Shown piece by piece: positions 55,010 to 64,000 of a stretch of DNA of 64,000 nt (position 1 is its first letter; each line of letters opens with the position of its first letter). Under the pieces are notes generated by a model. The model saw only the letters and a program-made list of their open reading frames with translations, was not told the origin of the DNA and ran no database searches. The stretch comes from Branchinecta lynchi (lineage: Eukaryota; Arthropoda; Branchiopoda; Anostraca; Branchinectidae). The translations under genes were made by a program, and so were the position numbers. The stretch is taken from assembly GCA_023053575.1 (NCBI GenBank), contig JAKZAP010000015.1, forward strand, positions 15,000,142-15,064,141, read 5' to 3'.

Positions 55010-55130
55010 CTGTGCGTTAGCTCGCTTGGTTAGAGCTACGGTATATGACATGGAAGATTGCAGGTTCAAATCCCACTCGAGGAGCACTTTTATTTTTCAG
55101 TTCATTATTATACTGTTATTTTAAAACACA
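55010..55130 (+). mobile_element. tRNA-derived SINE head
   Basis: A box ttagctcgcttggttagagc and B box gcaggttcaaatcccactc at normal tRNA spacing. The stems pair poorly and the anticodon arm is not clear, so it is a polymerase III promoter head and not a tRNA gene. The following 'cttttatttttcagttcatt' resembles the segment after the 36.0-kb SINE head. Confidence 0.55.
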
Positions 55131-55277
55131 TTTATCTGTCAACAGAGGTGTCACGGAAGAGGTGGGGACCACCGAAGCTTTAACTCCAAGCAATTACAAG
55201 GAAGAAATTCACAAAATCAGATATTTACGGAAGAATCCTTAATTGTTTTTCTACAATTTCATTTTCCAGCTTGAGTC

Positions 55278-55400
55278 TGAAGAGGAACCTTGCCAAGAAG
55301 GGCCGAAATATAGCTCTAATAGAAGCTGACGTATCCTTTTTGCACTGTCAAAGATGACTTTGATTCGCAGTCATCTTGAGCTTTAGGAATATTTGGGTTC
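55278..55400. repeat. Half of the palindromic element
   Basis: accttgccaagaagggccga followed by aatata and, later, agctgacgtatcc matches one arm of the 25.9-kb palindrome. The second arm is missing. Confidence 0.55.
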
Positions 55401-56766
55401 TCAGTCCGTTAAAATACTAGAATAGAAAATGTATCTATTACGACTTGCGCTTTAAAGTTGCAAGGATTTTAAATATTTTGATTGAAATGTTTGTGTTGTG
55501 TCAGAAGGGGCGACTGAAAACATTATGTGAATCCCGTATCGACTCCAAAATCGTGTAGAACTTCGAAATTAGCGCGTTAACTGCGGCAAGGTCGTCATAT
55601 CCCTGTGGAAACGTGATAGTTTTTCGCCCGTCATTTCGGTCGCTGTGGTAAGATGTGTAAGGCTTTCTTCGAAGCCGCTTTAAAAATCGGAATTTCCTAT
55701 CGTTACGTACGTAACCTCAGAAGCGACCCGCTTCTGCATAGAATCACGTATTGGTAGGCTACTAGTTCGTAATGTTTAGTTCCGTCTCTTACAGAAACAG
55801 AAATAGTCGTTTGATTATTATCTACCTCCAGGTCTCCTGAAACCCGAAACTAAAACTCAACATTACGAATCCACCGTACTTTACCGATCTCCCGGGTTCA
55901 CAAATCCATCTTCCGCTGAATCACCAGTGTGACAATAGGCTGTGCTAGAGCTTCCAGGTATTAACACTAGAGCCGCATTTCTTTTGCTCCTGTCCTGACT
56001 CTTCTCTCAGTCCTATCTCCATACAGCCTTTTATTCATCAGTCCTGTTTTATTCTATTCTATTCCTGTTTTATTTGACCTGTCCGCTAACTTCACTGGCA
56101 GTGTTGTTGGACAGGACTAGATGAGTGACCTGTTATCGTTGACCCTTTTGAACATATTCCGATTACTGGTTGTTTTCTTGATAATTGATTTGCATCAGGA
56201 GTGGACACGAAACCGGGACGAAGAAAACCATTTTTGAATGAGGGATGTATTAGACAGATAACGGGACTGGAAAGGTTCAGAACTTTTTACCATGAAAGCC
56301 AAAGAACAACTAGGCTACTGACGAGACTGAGGACACAAGCTAGCTACTGTCATGAGATTGTCCGCGTTGGAGACGAAATATGTCATTCCTCTGATGTGGG
56401 ACAGGCGAGATAATGTGCTACCGTAGGCGTCCACTAGCCCCAGGACACCAAAGGGAACATTGAAGAAAGAAGAGGAGAGAAGGAATTGCCGGCTCAGCCG
56501 TAGTCAATCCAGAAGTCTCTGGTCAAGCTGGTTCACTCATCTTACTGGATTGGGAAATCCCCATGTCGAGCCGGCTATGTATCACTTCGTAAGTTTTCAT
56601 CCGACAAGTCTCTCTGTAAAAATATCTTTGGGCAATGTAGTGTTTTTGTTTACGTTTTCCTAGTTGGGTTCTCACTCTTTCCCCTAACGCGATTGAGATT
56701 GCGTTTGTGCAAATTAGTTGGGTAAAACAGTCGTGATCGCGGAGCCATTCATTGAGTAGTTCTCAT
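55401..56766. other. Unassigned; possibly partly LTR of the element below
   Basis: A few short + strand frames (56201-56413, 56460-56663) lack recognised motifs. If the Gag at 57.25 kb belongs to an element with a long LTR, part of this stretch may be that LTR. No matching second LTR was found in the window. Confidence 0.3.
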
Positions 56767-57089
56767 CAGAGCAAAATAATACTAGGGAGTAGAGCGAAGA
56801 AAATATGTGACGCGCACTCGTATTGCAGCGACACTAGCTTCCCTAGCGATGGAGAACGTTCCTATTGAAACCCATGCAGTCGTGCCTGAGCGCTGGCTCA
56901 AATAACTCGTATCCTGAACACAGAAAAAAAGAAATAGAGAGAGAAATTGTTAAACTCACAAGCTTGTCTCGCTTTAAATGTCGCACGCGTAGTGGGCGGT
57001 GCTACGAGTATGGCCCGTTTGTGAAGCATGGAAAGCATAGGTTTTAGCGCTACTCGACGAGGCTTCGAGTAGCGCTAATTTGGCTCTGG
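56767..57089. mobile_element. CCAGAGCAAAATA-end MITE, copy 3
   Basis: Left cagagcaaaataatactagg; the right end is an eroded gcgctaatttggctctg. 'attgcagcgacactagcttc' is shared with copy 2. It is adjacent to the LTR-like boundary at 57.15 kb and may be inside the LTR. Confidence 0.7.
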
Positions 57090-57148
57090 TTGTCACTAAG
57101 TGCCCGTCCTGTACAGTTGTATATGTGTACAAATACTCTTTGAGTTAC

Positions 57149-57172
57149 AAATACAACATAACGGCGACGAGG
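57149..57172 (+). promoter_or_regulatory. Probable LTR 3' end and primer-binding-site region
   Basis: aatacaaca is followed by taacggcgacgaggat, then about 75 bases, then Gag. A TGGCGACGAGGAT-like string just after the LTR is common in animal Ty3/Gypsy (Mag-type) elements. The LTR is assumed to end with the CA before it. No paired LTR is visible, so this rests on resemblance. Confidence 0.4.
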
Positions 57173-57248
57173 ATACAGTGTGGAATATTATATAAATCAT
57201 ATGATTAGGGATTGCGTACAACATTGTATCAAGGATATAATCAGAGAA

Positions 57249-57521
57249 ATGGTAAAGGGTGAAAAAGGTTCATTATCGAATGTTCGGAAAAGTGAACGAA
57301 TTCGCTGGAATTAGTGACTTTGCCGATTATATGGACCAAATGGAACAATTCTTCACTGCAAATGAGAAGAAGAAAGCCATTTTCTTAACCAAGTGTGGTG
57401 CACAAACATACGCACTAATACAAAATCTCATTGCATCGCAAAAGCCGTTGGTAAATAGTTTTGCTGGCATTTTCAAGCCAATGCAAGAGCATTTGTGCCC
57501 GAAACAAGAGCTGTTAGCTCA
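57249..57521 (+). pseudogene. Ty3/Gypsy retrotransposon Gag, N-terminal part
   Basis: The frame from ATG 57249 passes a frameshift or alternative start into FGKVNEFAGISDFADYMDQM, then EQFFTANEKKKAIFLTKCGA and QTYALIQNLIASQKP. This is the capsid-like domain typical of invertebrate Mag-type Gag: G.i.eFdg...d...Yierveqff.aN, then kk.a.lLt..G..tY.ll..l..P. The frame runs to the LLA segment at 57520 and then enters an unrelated repeat. The continuation is found at 59370. A single copy; a pol gene was not found. Confidence 0.75.
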
Positions 57522-59365
57522 TATGGCACTTGCAAGGCTTGGTAAGGGATGAAAGTAGGAATTTGCCAATTTGCGGGTTTGTTCTGATCATTTGTAAACA
57601 AAACCCTTGAGATAAAATGATGGTGGACCCTTGGAAATCATGAGAACGTATCGTTTGGTTAAAAAGTTTTTGTTTGCACTTGGCTGTGATGATGTACACT
57701 TTAAGGGTGTTAAATTCATCTGCGATCAAAACCCTTGGGGCAATTTTTTTTTTTTTTTACCTTTCTGTTAAGATGCGCACTCTAAGGGTGCTGGAAAATC
57801 ATTTTTAAACAAAACCGTTGACGCAAAAATAGTCATGGGGTCATGGGGATCATGAAAATCTAGATTTTGCTTAAAAGTATTTTTTTGTACTTTGCAGTGA
57901 AGATGAGTTCTTTAAGGGTTGGTCGGATCTGGGAAGTGACAAACTGTAAGCCAATCTTGTCAAGTCTCTAAGGTTCAAGCCAAATTTCATCGTCCTGGCA
58001 CATGTGGTAATACCATAAATCGCGATCACCGGAATTCTGAACCCTTCCAACTTCCCCCAGGGTGCCCGATTCCGGTCCGGTTCTGTCACTGACTTACGCT
58101 TATTCTTCCCACCAAGTGTCATCCGCATCGCTAGACTTTACCCGTGTCACAAAATTTGCGACCCCCCAACATTGATCCGATCCTGTCCTCACCTGAAATG
58201 GGACATCAGAGACATGAGCTCGTTCCGAATATTAAGTTTCATTAATATCCGATCACCCTTTCAATAGTTAGACGTTTCTCAAGATTTCGGATTCCTCCTC
58301 CCTCCACCCCCCTCACGATGGTCAAATAAGAGAAACGACTGTTCTTAAATTAGAATTGTCAAGACCTGATATGCCTGCCAAGTTTTATTGTCCTATCACA
58401 TGAGTAAGGATCTTAACTCGGGATCACCGGAATTCCGGAACCCTCCCTCCAACTCCCCGTACAGTGCTCTGATCTGGTCTGCTCTTGTCACCTACGTATC
58501 TGGGGCTTGTGCTTATTCTTCCCACCAAGTTTCATCCCGATACGTCCACTCTGAACATGTCACACGATTTCCGCCCCCCCCCCCCCCTCCAAATACACCC
58601 AAAGTCATCGGATTCGTTTTGGACTTGACGTGTGACATCTGAGACACGAGGTCTATCCAAATATTAAGTTTCATTAAGATCCGATTCCCCGTTCAAAAGT
58701 TCGACATACGTCAATATACCAAATTCCTCTTCCCTCCACTCCCCTCACGGTGGTCGGATCGGGGAAGTGACTATTTCCATGTTAGTTTTCATCGGGTCCC
58801 TAATATGCCTGCAAAGTTGCATCGTCCTAGCACATGTGTAAGCTTCTTAATTGGGGATCACCGGAATTCCGGAACCCTCCCTCCAACTCCCCCGAGAGTG
58901 CTCAGATCCGGTCAGGTCTTGTCAACTGCGTATCTGGGGCTTGTGCTTGTTCTTCCCACCGACTTTCATCACGATCCGTCCACTCTGAACATGTCACACG
59001 ATTTACGGTTCCGCCCCCCCCCCCCTCCGACTCCCACCAAAGTCATCGGATTCGATTCGGACTTTACGTTTGACATCTGAGACACGATGTGTTTCAAAAT
59101 ACCAAGTTTCATTAAGATCCGATTCCCCGTTCAAAAGTTCGACAAACCTCAATATTCCGGATTCCCCCTCCTTCCACTCCCCCCACGGTGGTCGGATCTG
59201 GGAAGTGACTATTTCCAAGTTAGTTTGGTCGGGTCCCAAATATGCTTGCCAAGTTTCATCGTCCTGCGTATCTGGAAGTACCCTAACTCGCTGTCAATCG
59301 GACTGACAGACAGACCGACGGAAAAGTGATCGGTATATGCCACTTGGCCGAAGGCAAGTGCTATA
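57522..59365 (+). mobile_element. CAAGTGCCATATA family element inserted in Gag, with about three 420-bp internal units
   Basis: The left end is atatggcacttgc and the right end is gatcggtatatgccacttgg then ccgaaggcaagtgc, which folds into a hairpin. So the ends are a short inverted GCACTTGC/GCAAGTGC with a subterminal stem-loop at one side only. Inside, three units starting near 57960, 58370 and 58800 carry 'gatcaccggaattc', 'cttattcttcccaccaag', 'atattaagtttcattaa' and 'ggtcggatc.gggaagtgac'. Two of them carry 11-14-base C runs. Short asymmetric ends, a one-sided hairpin and tandem units resemble Helentron-associated (HINE) elements; this is inference. No coding. Confidence 0.7.
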
Positions 59366-59369
59366 AGAA

Positions 59370-59640
59370 ACGGACCGCTAAATGTTTCATTAACGGTCAC
59401 AAAAGCAAGGAGAATCTGTGAGCACTTACCTGACGGAACTGAAACACTTGGCTCAAACCTGTGATTTAGGCGAATTTTTAGCCAAGCATTGAGAGACTGT
59501 TTTGTGTAAGGCCTGATATTCACAGGAATGCAGAAGAGACTGTTGACTAAAAATGATCTTACCTTGAGCATGGCAATCGAGATAGCATCGAGCATGGAGC
59601 AGAGTTCGAAGCAACCAACATCAAGGATGGAGGTGCCTTA
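59370..59640 (+). pseudogene. Ty3/Gypsy Gag, continuation after the insertion
   Basis: Reads GESVSTYLTELKHLAQTCD then LGEFLAK, a frameshift, then ALRDCFV, and RLLTKNDLTLSMAIEIASSM. These are the 'q.geSv.eyv..Lr.la..C.F', 'lrDrfv.Gl' and 'LL.e.dLtl.kAl.ia...E' blocks of Gag, in order. At least one frameshift and one in-frame stop break it. No zinc knuckle, protease or reverse transcriptase follows. Confidence 0.75.
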
Positions 59641-60036
59641 AATATACAGTGCAAAAATTCGCCATGTAGCGGACACTGAGGAGGGGGAGAAAATAGATTC
59701 GCCGAGTTCGGCTGAGCTGAAGCAGCCTGCGAACAAGAACAGCTGGACTATATCCTCTGTACGTAATGAACCCCTAGTTCTGTCCCGCTCTCAATAGGAC
59801 AGTCGAAGCTTGGTTTTGAGCCAGATACAGGCACGAACAGACTTACCGTAAGCTTCTACACAACTTGGAAATGATTTCAACGTCACATACAGAGCACAAA
59901 GTAAGACTTTGTCGTCGATAGTTGCTGCTGGAAACCTTCGTTGACAGTAGGAACTGGCTGCAGGAGATTAAACTGGATTGGAATATGATTAGAGCGGTGA
60001 AGAAACTGCCTGATATCAAACCCCAGACGATGAAAC
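59641..60036. other. Nothing recognised
   Basis: Possibly more of the decayed Gypsy internal region, but no motif is legible. Confidence 0.35.
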
Positions 60037-60409
60037 AAATAGAAAACCGTGATTTTCGGGGTTTTTTCTTGACCAGCTAGTTATCCCTCTAAGATGATGT
60101 GCGAGGGAGAAATATAAATTCGGATATTTCGGTTGCACTTCCGGCAAACCGAAAAAAACAACAAAAACTAAATCATAAGATCCAAAACAACACCAACAGA
60201 AAAACGATGCTGAACCAACAAAACAGACAATGACATGTAACTAACAACCAGAAGGACGATGCGGATTGAACGATATGCCAATTCAAATAAAATAACGAAT
60301 ATTAAAGTGTGCGTGTTAAAAGTGAATATGTACAAATCTGTAATTGTTTTACAATTCTGAGTTCTGTGTCTATTTACAATTTACCAACTATTTTATAATC
60401 ATTCAAAGG
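60037..60409. mobile_element. MITE J related segment next to the Penelope-like repeat
   Basis: 'aaaccgtgattttcggggtt', 'cttgaccagctagttatccc' and 'aaatctgtaattgttttaca' match 51575-51930, with its right inverted end at this left edge. It runs directly into the repeat arm at 60410; 'agaagctttcacccag' is shared by both, so J may be part of the same element. Confidence 0.5.
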
Positions 60410-60805
60410 GAAAGCGTAGAAGCTTTCACCCAGCAATTGTATAATCCTTGTTTCCCATAACTGAACAAATACTTTCACAGAACTAAACTCTTCTGACAAG
60501 ATTCATGCGCGCGTGAAATAACCTCCTTGTTCTTTATGCCCTGAGGGTGCTACTGGCTAAATTACATGTTCAGTGCTTCGTGAATTTGCATGGCAATGCT
60601 TGCTGCATGTCTGGTCGGTCGAGTACTATTAGAAGGGATGTTTAAAGTAATTAGTAGGTTTGGCGGAACACAAAGTGGGGTTTGAGGGGGTCTTAGAAAT
60701 GCCGCATCCTTTTCTAGGAATCTATCCTACAATAGGTTTATACGAAACTCTCCAGTATCGCTGTTTAGAGCTAGGTCCCTTATTTTGTATTTTTCTTCAC
60801 GTATG
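60410..60805. repeat. Left arm of the Penelope-like inverted repeat
   Basis: It pairs in inverse orientation with 61086-61345 plus 61728-61885. Landmarks are gaagctttcacccagc, tgacaagattcatgcgcgcg, gaatttgcatggcaatgctt, gccgcatccttttctaggaa and tatacgaaactctccagtat. Similarity is high but not perfect. Confidence 0.85.
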
Positions 60806-60814
60806 AACTACCCC

Positions 60815-61085
60815 AGACCTGTCTCTCTCCCTATTATTTTACTTTTATCAAATCTGATGCTGTGATCGGGATGGTCATAAATGTGTTCAGCTAGAGCACT
60901 AGAGAAAATCTTGGGTCTGTTTTGGCACCGAAGGGTTACGTCTATGCTGGTTCTGTGCTCGTGGAGGCGATCAGAAATGTGCTGGTGCGTCCTACAAATA
61001 TACCATTTGTCACATGAACATTGGATCTTATAAACCCCTTGGCAGTGGAAGTGGTATATACAGGGGCAGTTCATACATGACGCAT
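60815..61085 (-). pseudogene. Penelope-like element, GIY-YIG endonuclease domain
   Basis: The minus strand reads CQGVYKIQCSCDKWYICRTH followed by QHISDRLHEHRTSI, then FSSALAEHIYDHPDHSIRFD. This is the GIY-YIG nuclease at the C-terminus of Penelope-like elements (G.vYki.C.Cdk.YiG.T.r.l..Rl.EH, then saiaeH...h.Hi.df). The GVY half and the R...EH block are kept, but the second half of the signature reads YICRT where YIGQT is usual, so the conserved glycine is replaced by cysteine. The domain is open for its full length but has no reverse transcriptase before it on this strand. It is tightly enclosed by the inverted arms. Confidence 0.85.
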
Positions 61086-61345
61086 TTAAAATAAAATAAT
61101 ACGAAATAAGGGACCTAGCTCTAACGAGATACTGGAGAGTTTCGTATAAACCAATTGTAAGATAGATTCCTAGAAAAGGATGCCGCATTTCTAAGACCTC
61201 CTCAAACCCCAGTTTGTGTTCCGCCAAACCTACCAATTACTTTAAACATCCCTTCCAATCCAATAGTTCCAATAATACTTGACCGACCAGACATGTAGCA
61301 AGCATTGCGAACATGCAAATTCACCAAGCACTGAATATGTAATGG
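61086..61345. repeat. Right arm of the Penelope-like inverted repeat, inner part
   Basis: Inverse of about 60555-60800: 'gggacctagctctaacgaga', 'aaaaggatgccgcatttcta', 'ccgaccagacatgtagcaag'. Confidence 0.85.
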
Positions 61346-61727
61346 ACGAGCATTAGAAGTGTAAATAAGGTACAGTCAGCGTCATCGTCTTCATGGGACC
61401 TTGCCAACAGCCAGGTAGAAGAAATGGAGGATAAGTAGAAAATTAAAGTGTTTGTTTTTAAGGGGAAGGAAGTGTGATGGTTTTTATATATCTTTTTGTT
61501 AATGACCTTCTGTCCCTTCTGTTTATCACGTGCCAGCCTCACCTGAATCAAGCATCAGCACCCGCGCAACTAAAGTCATTGATAAATCAGTTCAGGCGAG
61601 GCTATATAAGCCATTCATTGGCTGAATAGCCACAGTATTGTACCGGAGTTCAAAGAAGAAAGATAACCGTTTTTCGTCATACTGCATTTCCCGTCTCTCC
61701 CCTTGACAAAAGTTGTCACATTGTTAG
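61346..61727. other. 382 bases present in the right arm only, with a TATA-like box
   Basis: This segment interrupts the right arm relative to the left. It contains gaggctatataagccattca near 61598, a good TATA-box context, and ccagcctcacctgaatcaag. It could be the promoter part of a Penelope terminal repeat missing from the left arm, or a later insertion. Confidence 0.5.
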
Positions 61728-61885
61728 CACCCTCAGGGCATAGAGAGCAAGGAGGCTATTTCACGCGCGCATGAATCTTGTCAGAAGTTTAGTTCTGTGA
61801 AAGTATTTGTTCAGTTACCGGAGCAGCTGAACAAATACTTTCTTTTTTAGGATTATATAAGTGCTGGGTGAAAGCTTTCCAGGGA
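61728..61885. repeat. Right arm of the Penelope-like inverted repeat, outer part
   Basis: Inverse of about 60410-60553: 'caccctcagggcat', 'gcgcgcatgaatcttgtcag', 'gggtgaaagctttcc'. A small palindrome gttcag...ctgaac lies at 61811-61837. Confidence 0.8.
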
Positions 61886-62219
61886 TTTTGTGTTGGTTTT
61901 TAAGCACATATGTTTGACCGTTTAGTAAAGTATAATTAATTTTGTATATTTTTTTCCTGTTGTTTCGATGCAAACCGACATAGCAGTTGACTCGGCAGTT
62001 ACGCTTGCTTTTTCTCGTTTATATATATTGATGTGTATTTCTATGTTGACGATGGAATCAGTTAGTCGGCACACGCCGTGAGGAAGATAAACGATTTGAA
62101 TTTGAATGATTATATAATTAGTTGGTAGATTGCAAATAGACATAGAACTGTAAAATAGAATTGTAAAATAACCACAGATTTGTACATACACTTAGGTACT
62201 AGAAACAGTGTTTGATTTC
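61886..62219. other. Spacer
   Basis: It includes 'gataaacgatttgaatttgaa' near 62085, like the tail of LINE Y, suggesting another LINE 3' end on the + strand. Nothing else. Confidence 0.35.
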
Positions 62220-62539
62220 AAGAAAGATTTGGCTTTCAGACGTTAAATGATGTGAGGAAAGGTCTGAGATCAAAACATATTCTTTTAGAGAGACAATTGT
62301 GTAAGCAGAATGAATATCTTTACGAGGTTCTGTTGTGGCGAGATCATAACCAAGTTTCCACCATGTCGATCAAAATATTCGATCATGATTTCGGTTTGGG
62401 TTGAAACCGATTAAGAGACAAGTTTTCCAAACTACAGTACGAAAATTACCAGTCACAGAAAGTTTACATTCCAAAAGTTTGCCAAGGTCCTGCTGTGGTG
62501 AATCTCATTTCAAAAGCACTTACACAAGAATAGACAAAG

Positions 62540-63845
62540 GTTCTTTCACGAGGTATCAACTTTAATCTCCCCCGTCCTGAAATTCCCTACAGTAAGATAA
62601 TCACTGGGGTTCAGTCCGGAATTTTCCTGGGTCGTTCGTCTCTGGAAAAGCCAGACGAAATCAGAGCTAGAGTTCTGAAAACTATGCTTGACTTCAAAGC
62701 ACCCTTGGTACAAAAAACTTGTTTTAAAGATCAGTCGGTACTTAAAAGTCTCAAGAAGGAAAGAGACTTAATCATTACGAAGGCAGATAAGGGAAATACT
62801 GTGGTTATACTAGATACCGAGGACTACGAATTTAAGATCCGTTACCTATTAGGAAATACACTGGTGTTCCAAACACTTAACCAGGACCCAACTGAAAAGT
62901 TTGTGAAGGAAGTACGAAAAGAGCTAAAACAAATGAAAGACCAACAGCTTATAACTGAACATTTGTACAAAAAGTTGTTGCCAAGAGGTTGTGTAGCACC
63001 TAAACTGTACGGTTTGCCCAAAATTCACAAAGAAGAGAACCTTACGACCCATCGTTTCAAACATTAATTCACCCACAGAAAAAAATTGACAAATATCTAG
63101 CTACTGTTTTCCGACCTTTAGGTCAGACTAAAGTTTCCTTCATAAAGAATTCTTTGGACCTTGTTGAAAAGCTGAGTGACCATCCAGTGCCGTCAAGAAT
63201 CTATGTACCCAAGTTGTAGGTGAGACTCTCCTAAAGGCAAAGTTGGAACAATATCCTTCAGTATCAGAAAATATCACCCTTTCAAATGAAACGCTATTGG
63301 CACTCACTTGTATGTGTAACAAATATTCCAACTATTTGCACTTTAGGGGGGTTTATTATTTAATGAAGGAAGGTCTTGCTCTGGGTGCTCCGTTTTCACC
63401 AATCCTAGCTAACCTACAACTCGAGGATATGTTTTCGAGCTATTCAGAGAAATGTTGATAGGCCAAGATTTTGGAAACGGTACATGGGGGAAAATTTGAG
63501 TACTTGGGAACATCGAAAAGAGAAGCTAATGACGTTTCTTGACCATCTCGACTCTATTGATCCAAAGATAAAATTCACAGTTGAAATAGAGTCGGAGAAC
63601 AAGCTTCCTTTTCTGGATACTTACCGTAAAAAGAGACGGATCCTTATTGTTTTCAGTTTACCGAAAACAAACTCACAGTGACCGAACAGTGGTATCGAAC
63701 CACCATTTTTCTGTGAAACAGGGGGTTATTATTAGATTGCGCTCTTCATGTATGTTCTTGGATCCACAGTTCTTGGATCTTGAACTAGACCACTTCCGCG
63801 ATGTTTTGTTTGGAAACGGATATCCGATAAAAATTGATTGACGCA
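62540..63845 (+). pseudogene. Penelope-like element, reverse transcriptase, broken
   Basis: In pieces in different frames: LSRGINFNLPRPEIPYSKII (62546), then SLKKERDLIITKADKGNTVV and LLPRGCVAPKLYGLPKIHKE (62684-63067). After a frameshift come IDKYLATVFRPLGQTKVSFI, GLALGAPFSPILANLQLED (63243-63458) and KIKFTVEIESENKLPFLDT (63484-63681). These are the ITKADKGN, YGLPKIHK, EGLA.G.P.SPILAN and KI.FT.E.E....PFLD blocks of Penelope-like reverse transcriptases, in order. The catalytic Y-x-D-D box should lie just before the last piece, but the frame there reads RYMGENLSTWE, without the two aspartates. It is inactive. It may extend left to about 62220 in a further frame, and its right end is cut near 63910. 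Confidence 0.88.
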
Positions 63846-63911
63846 ACAATTGAAAAACGCAAAGAAAAGTTTCGTCACCCCCAACCACTGAACCTGCGAA
63901 AAGTTCTATCT

Positions 63912-64000
63912 ACCAGGGGCGTCGCGACTGGGGGGCGGACGCCCCGCGAAGCGCCGCGATTTTTCGTCAAAACAGTTGATTTTTTTCATGAAAACAGTCG
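63912..64000. other. GC-rich junction, possible start of another element
   Basis: ccaggggcgtcgcgactggg followed by a GGCGGACGCCCCGCG palindrome is sharply more GC-rich than the surroundings. Similar 'gacgcccagggcgtcgc' is near 22239. CAGGGGCGTCGC-type starts are common ends of DNA transposons. The window ends before it can be judged. Confidence 0.3.

Noticed and set aside
55010..55086. tRNA gene
   Set aside because: The same reasoning: the boxes are intact, the stems and anticodon arm are not.
58388..59329. Several overlapping proline/serine-rich frames
   Set aside because: They repeat because of the 420-bp units; none has a domain.

Overview
This window looks like nuclear DNA of an invertebrate animal. 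It is AT-rich and dominated by interspersed repeats. Spliceosomal GT/AG exon boundaries, tRNA-derived SINE heads, several kinds of non-LTR retrotransposon, a Penelope-like element with a GIY-YIG nuclease, a Ty3/Gypsy Gag and many short inverted-repeat elements (MITEs) all point to a metazoan with large introns. I cannot name the species; an arthropod or another protostome is only a guess. There are no operons, Shine-Dalgarno sites or dense bacterial-type reading frames.

The only host gene I can support is the 3' end of DDRGK1 (UFBP1/C20orf116), the ER-anchored adaptor of the UFM1 ligase UFL1, on the + strand. It is in two exons, 5760-5865 and 38464-38642. They join in phase across a 32,598-base intron and together encode the last 94 residues, including the DDRGK motif that names the family. 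Earlier exons were not found in 1-5759 and probably lie upstream of the window.

Layout. 1-5700: a degraded non-LTR reverse transcriptase, a tandem array with a unit of about 1.15 kb, a second non-LTR fragment and a MITE with internal 144-bp repeats. 5866-38463: the DDRGK1 intron. It carries at least nine inverted-repeat elements of several families, a MITE nested in another MITE, a truncated LINE nested in a MITE, a long palindrome, tandem duplications, a minisatellite block, a tRNA-derived SINE and two copies of an unusual family with GGGATCCC near both ends (here called the GGGATCCC family). 38.9-51 kb: mainly that family, with six more copies on both strands. One is inserted in a LINE tail, one is interrupted by a LINE, and two abut end to end. 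51-56.7 kb: MITEs, a minisatellite, a LINE inserted in a repeat whose empty version also lies in this window, and a SINE. 56.7-59.7 kb: the 5' part of a Ty3/Gypsy element whose gag is split by a 1.84-kb repeat with a hairpin at its end. 60-63.9 kb: two broken Penelope-like fragments, one a GIY-YIG domain between long inverted repeats and one a reverse transcriptase whose catalytic box is lost.

Apart from DDRGK1 these pieces do not form a pathway. The window records successive transposition, and several nested or empty/filled site pairs let insertion order and element ends be read directly. The best candidates for something not yet described are the GGGATCCC family with its 135-140-bp core repeats, and two otherwise unrelated MITE families that share the same GTTGCGTTTTT end.
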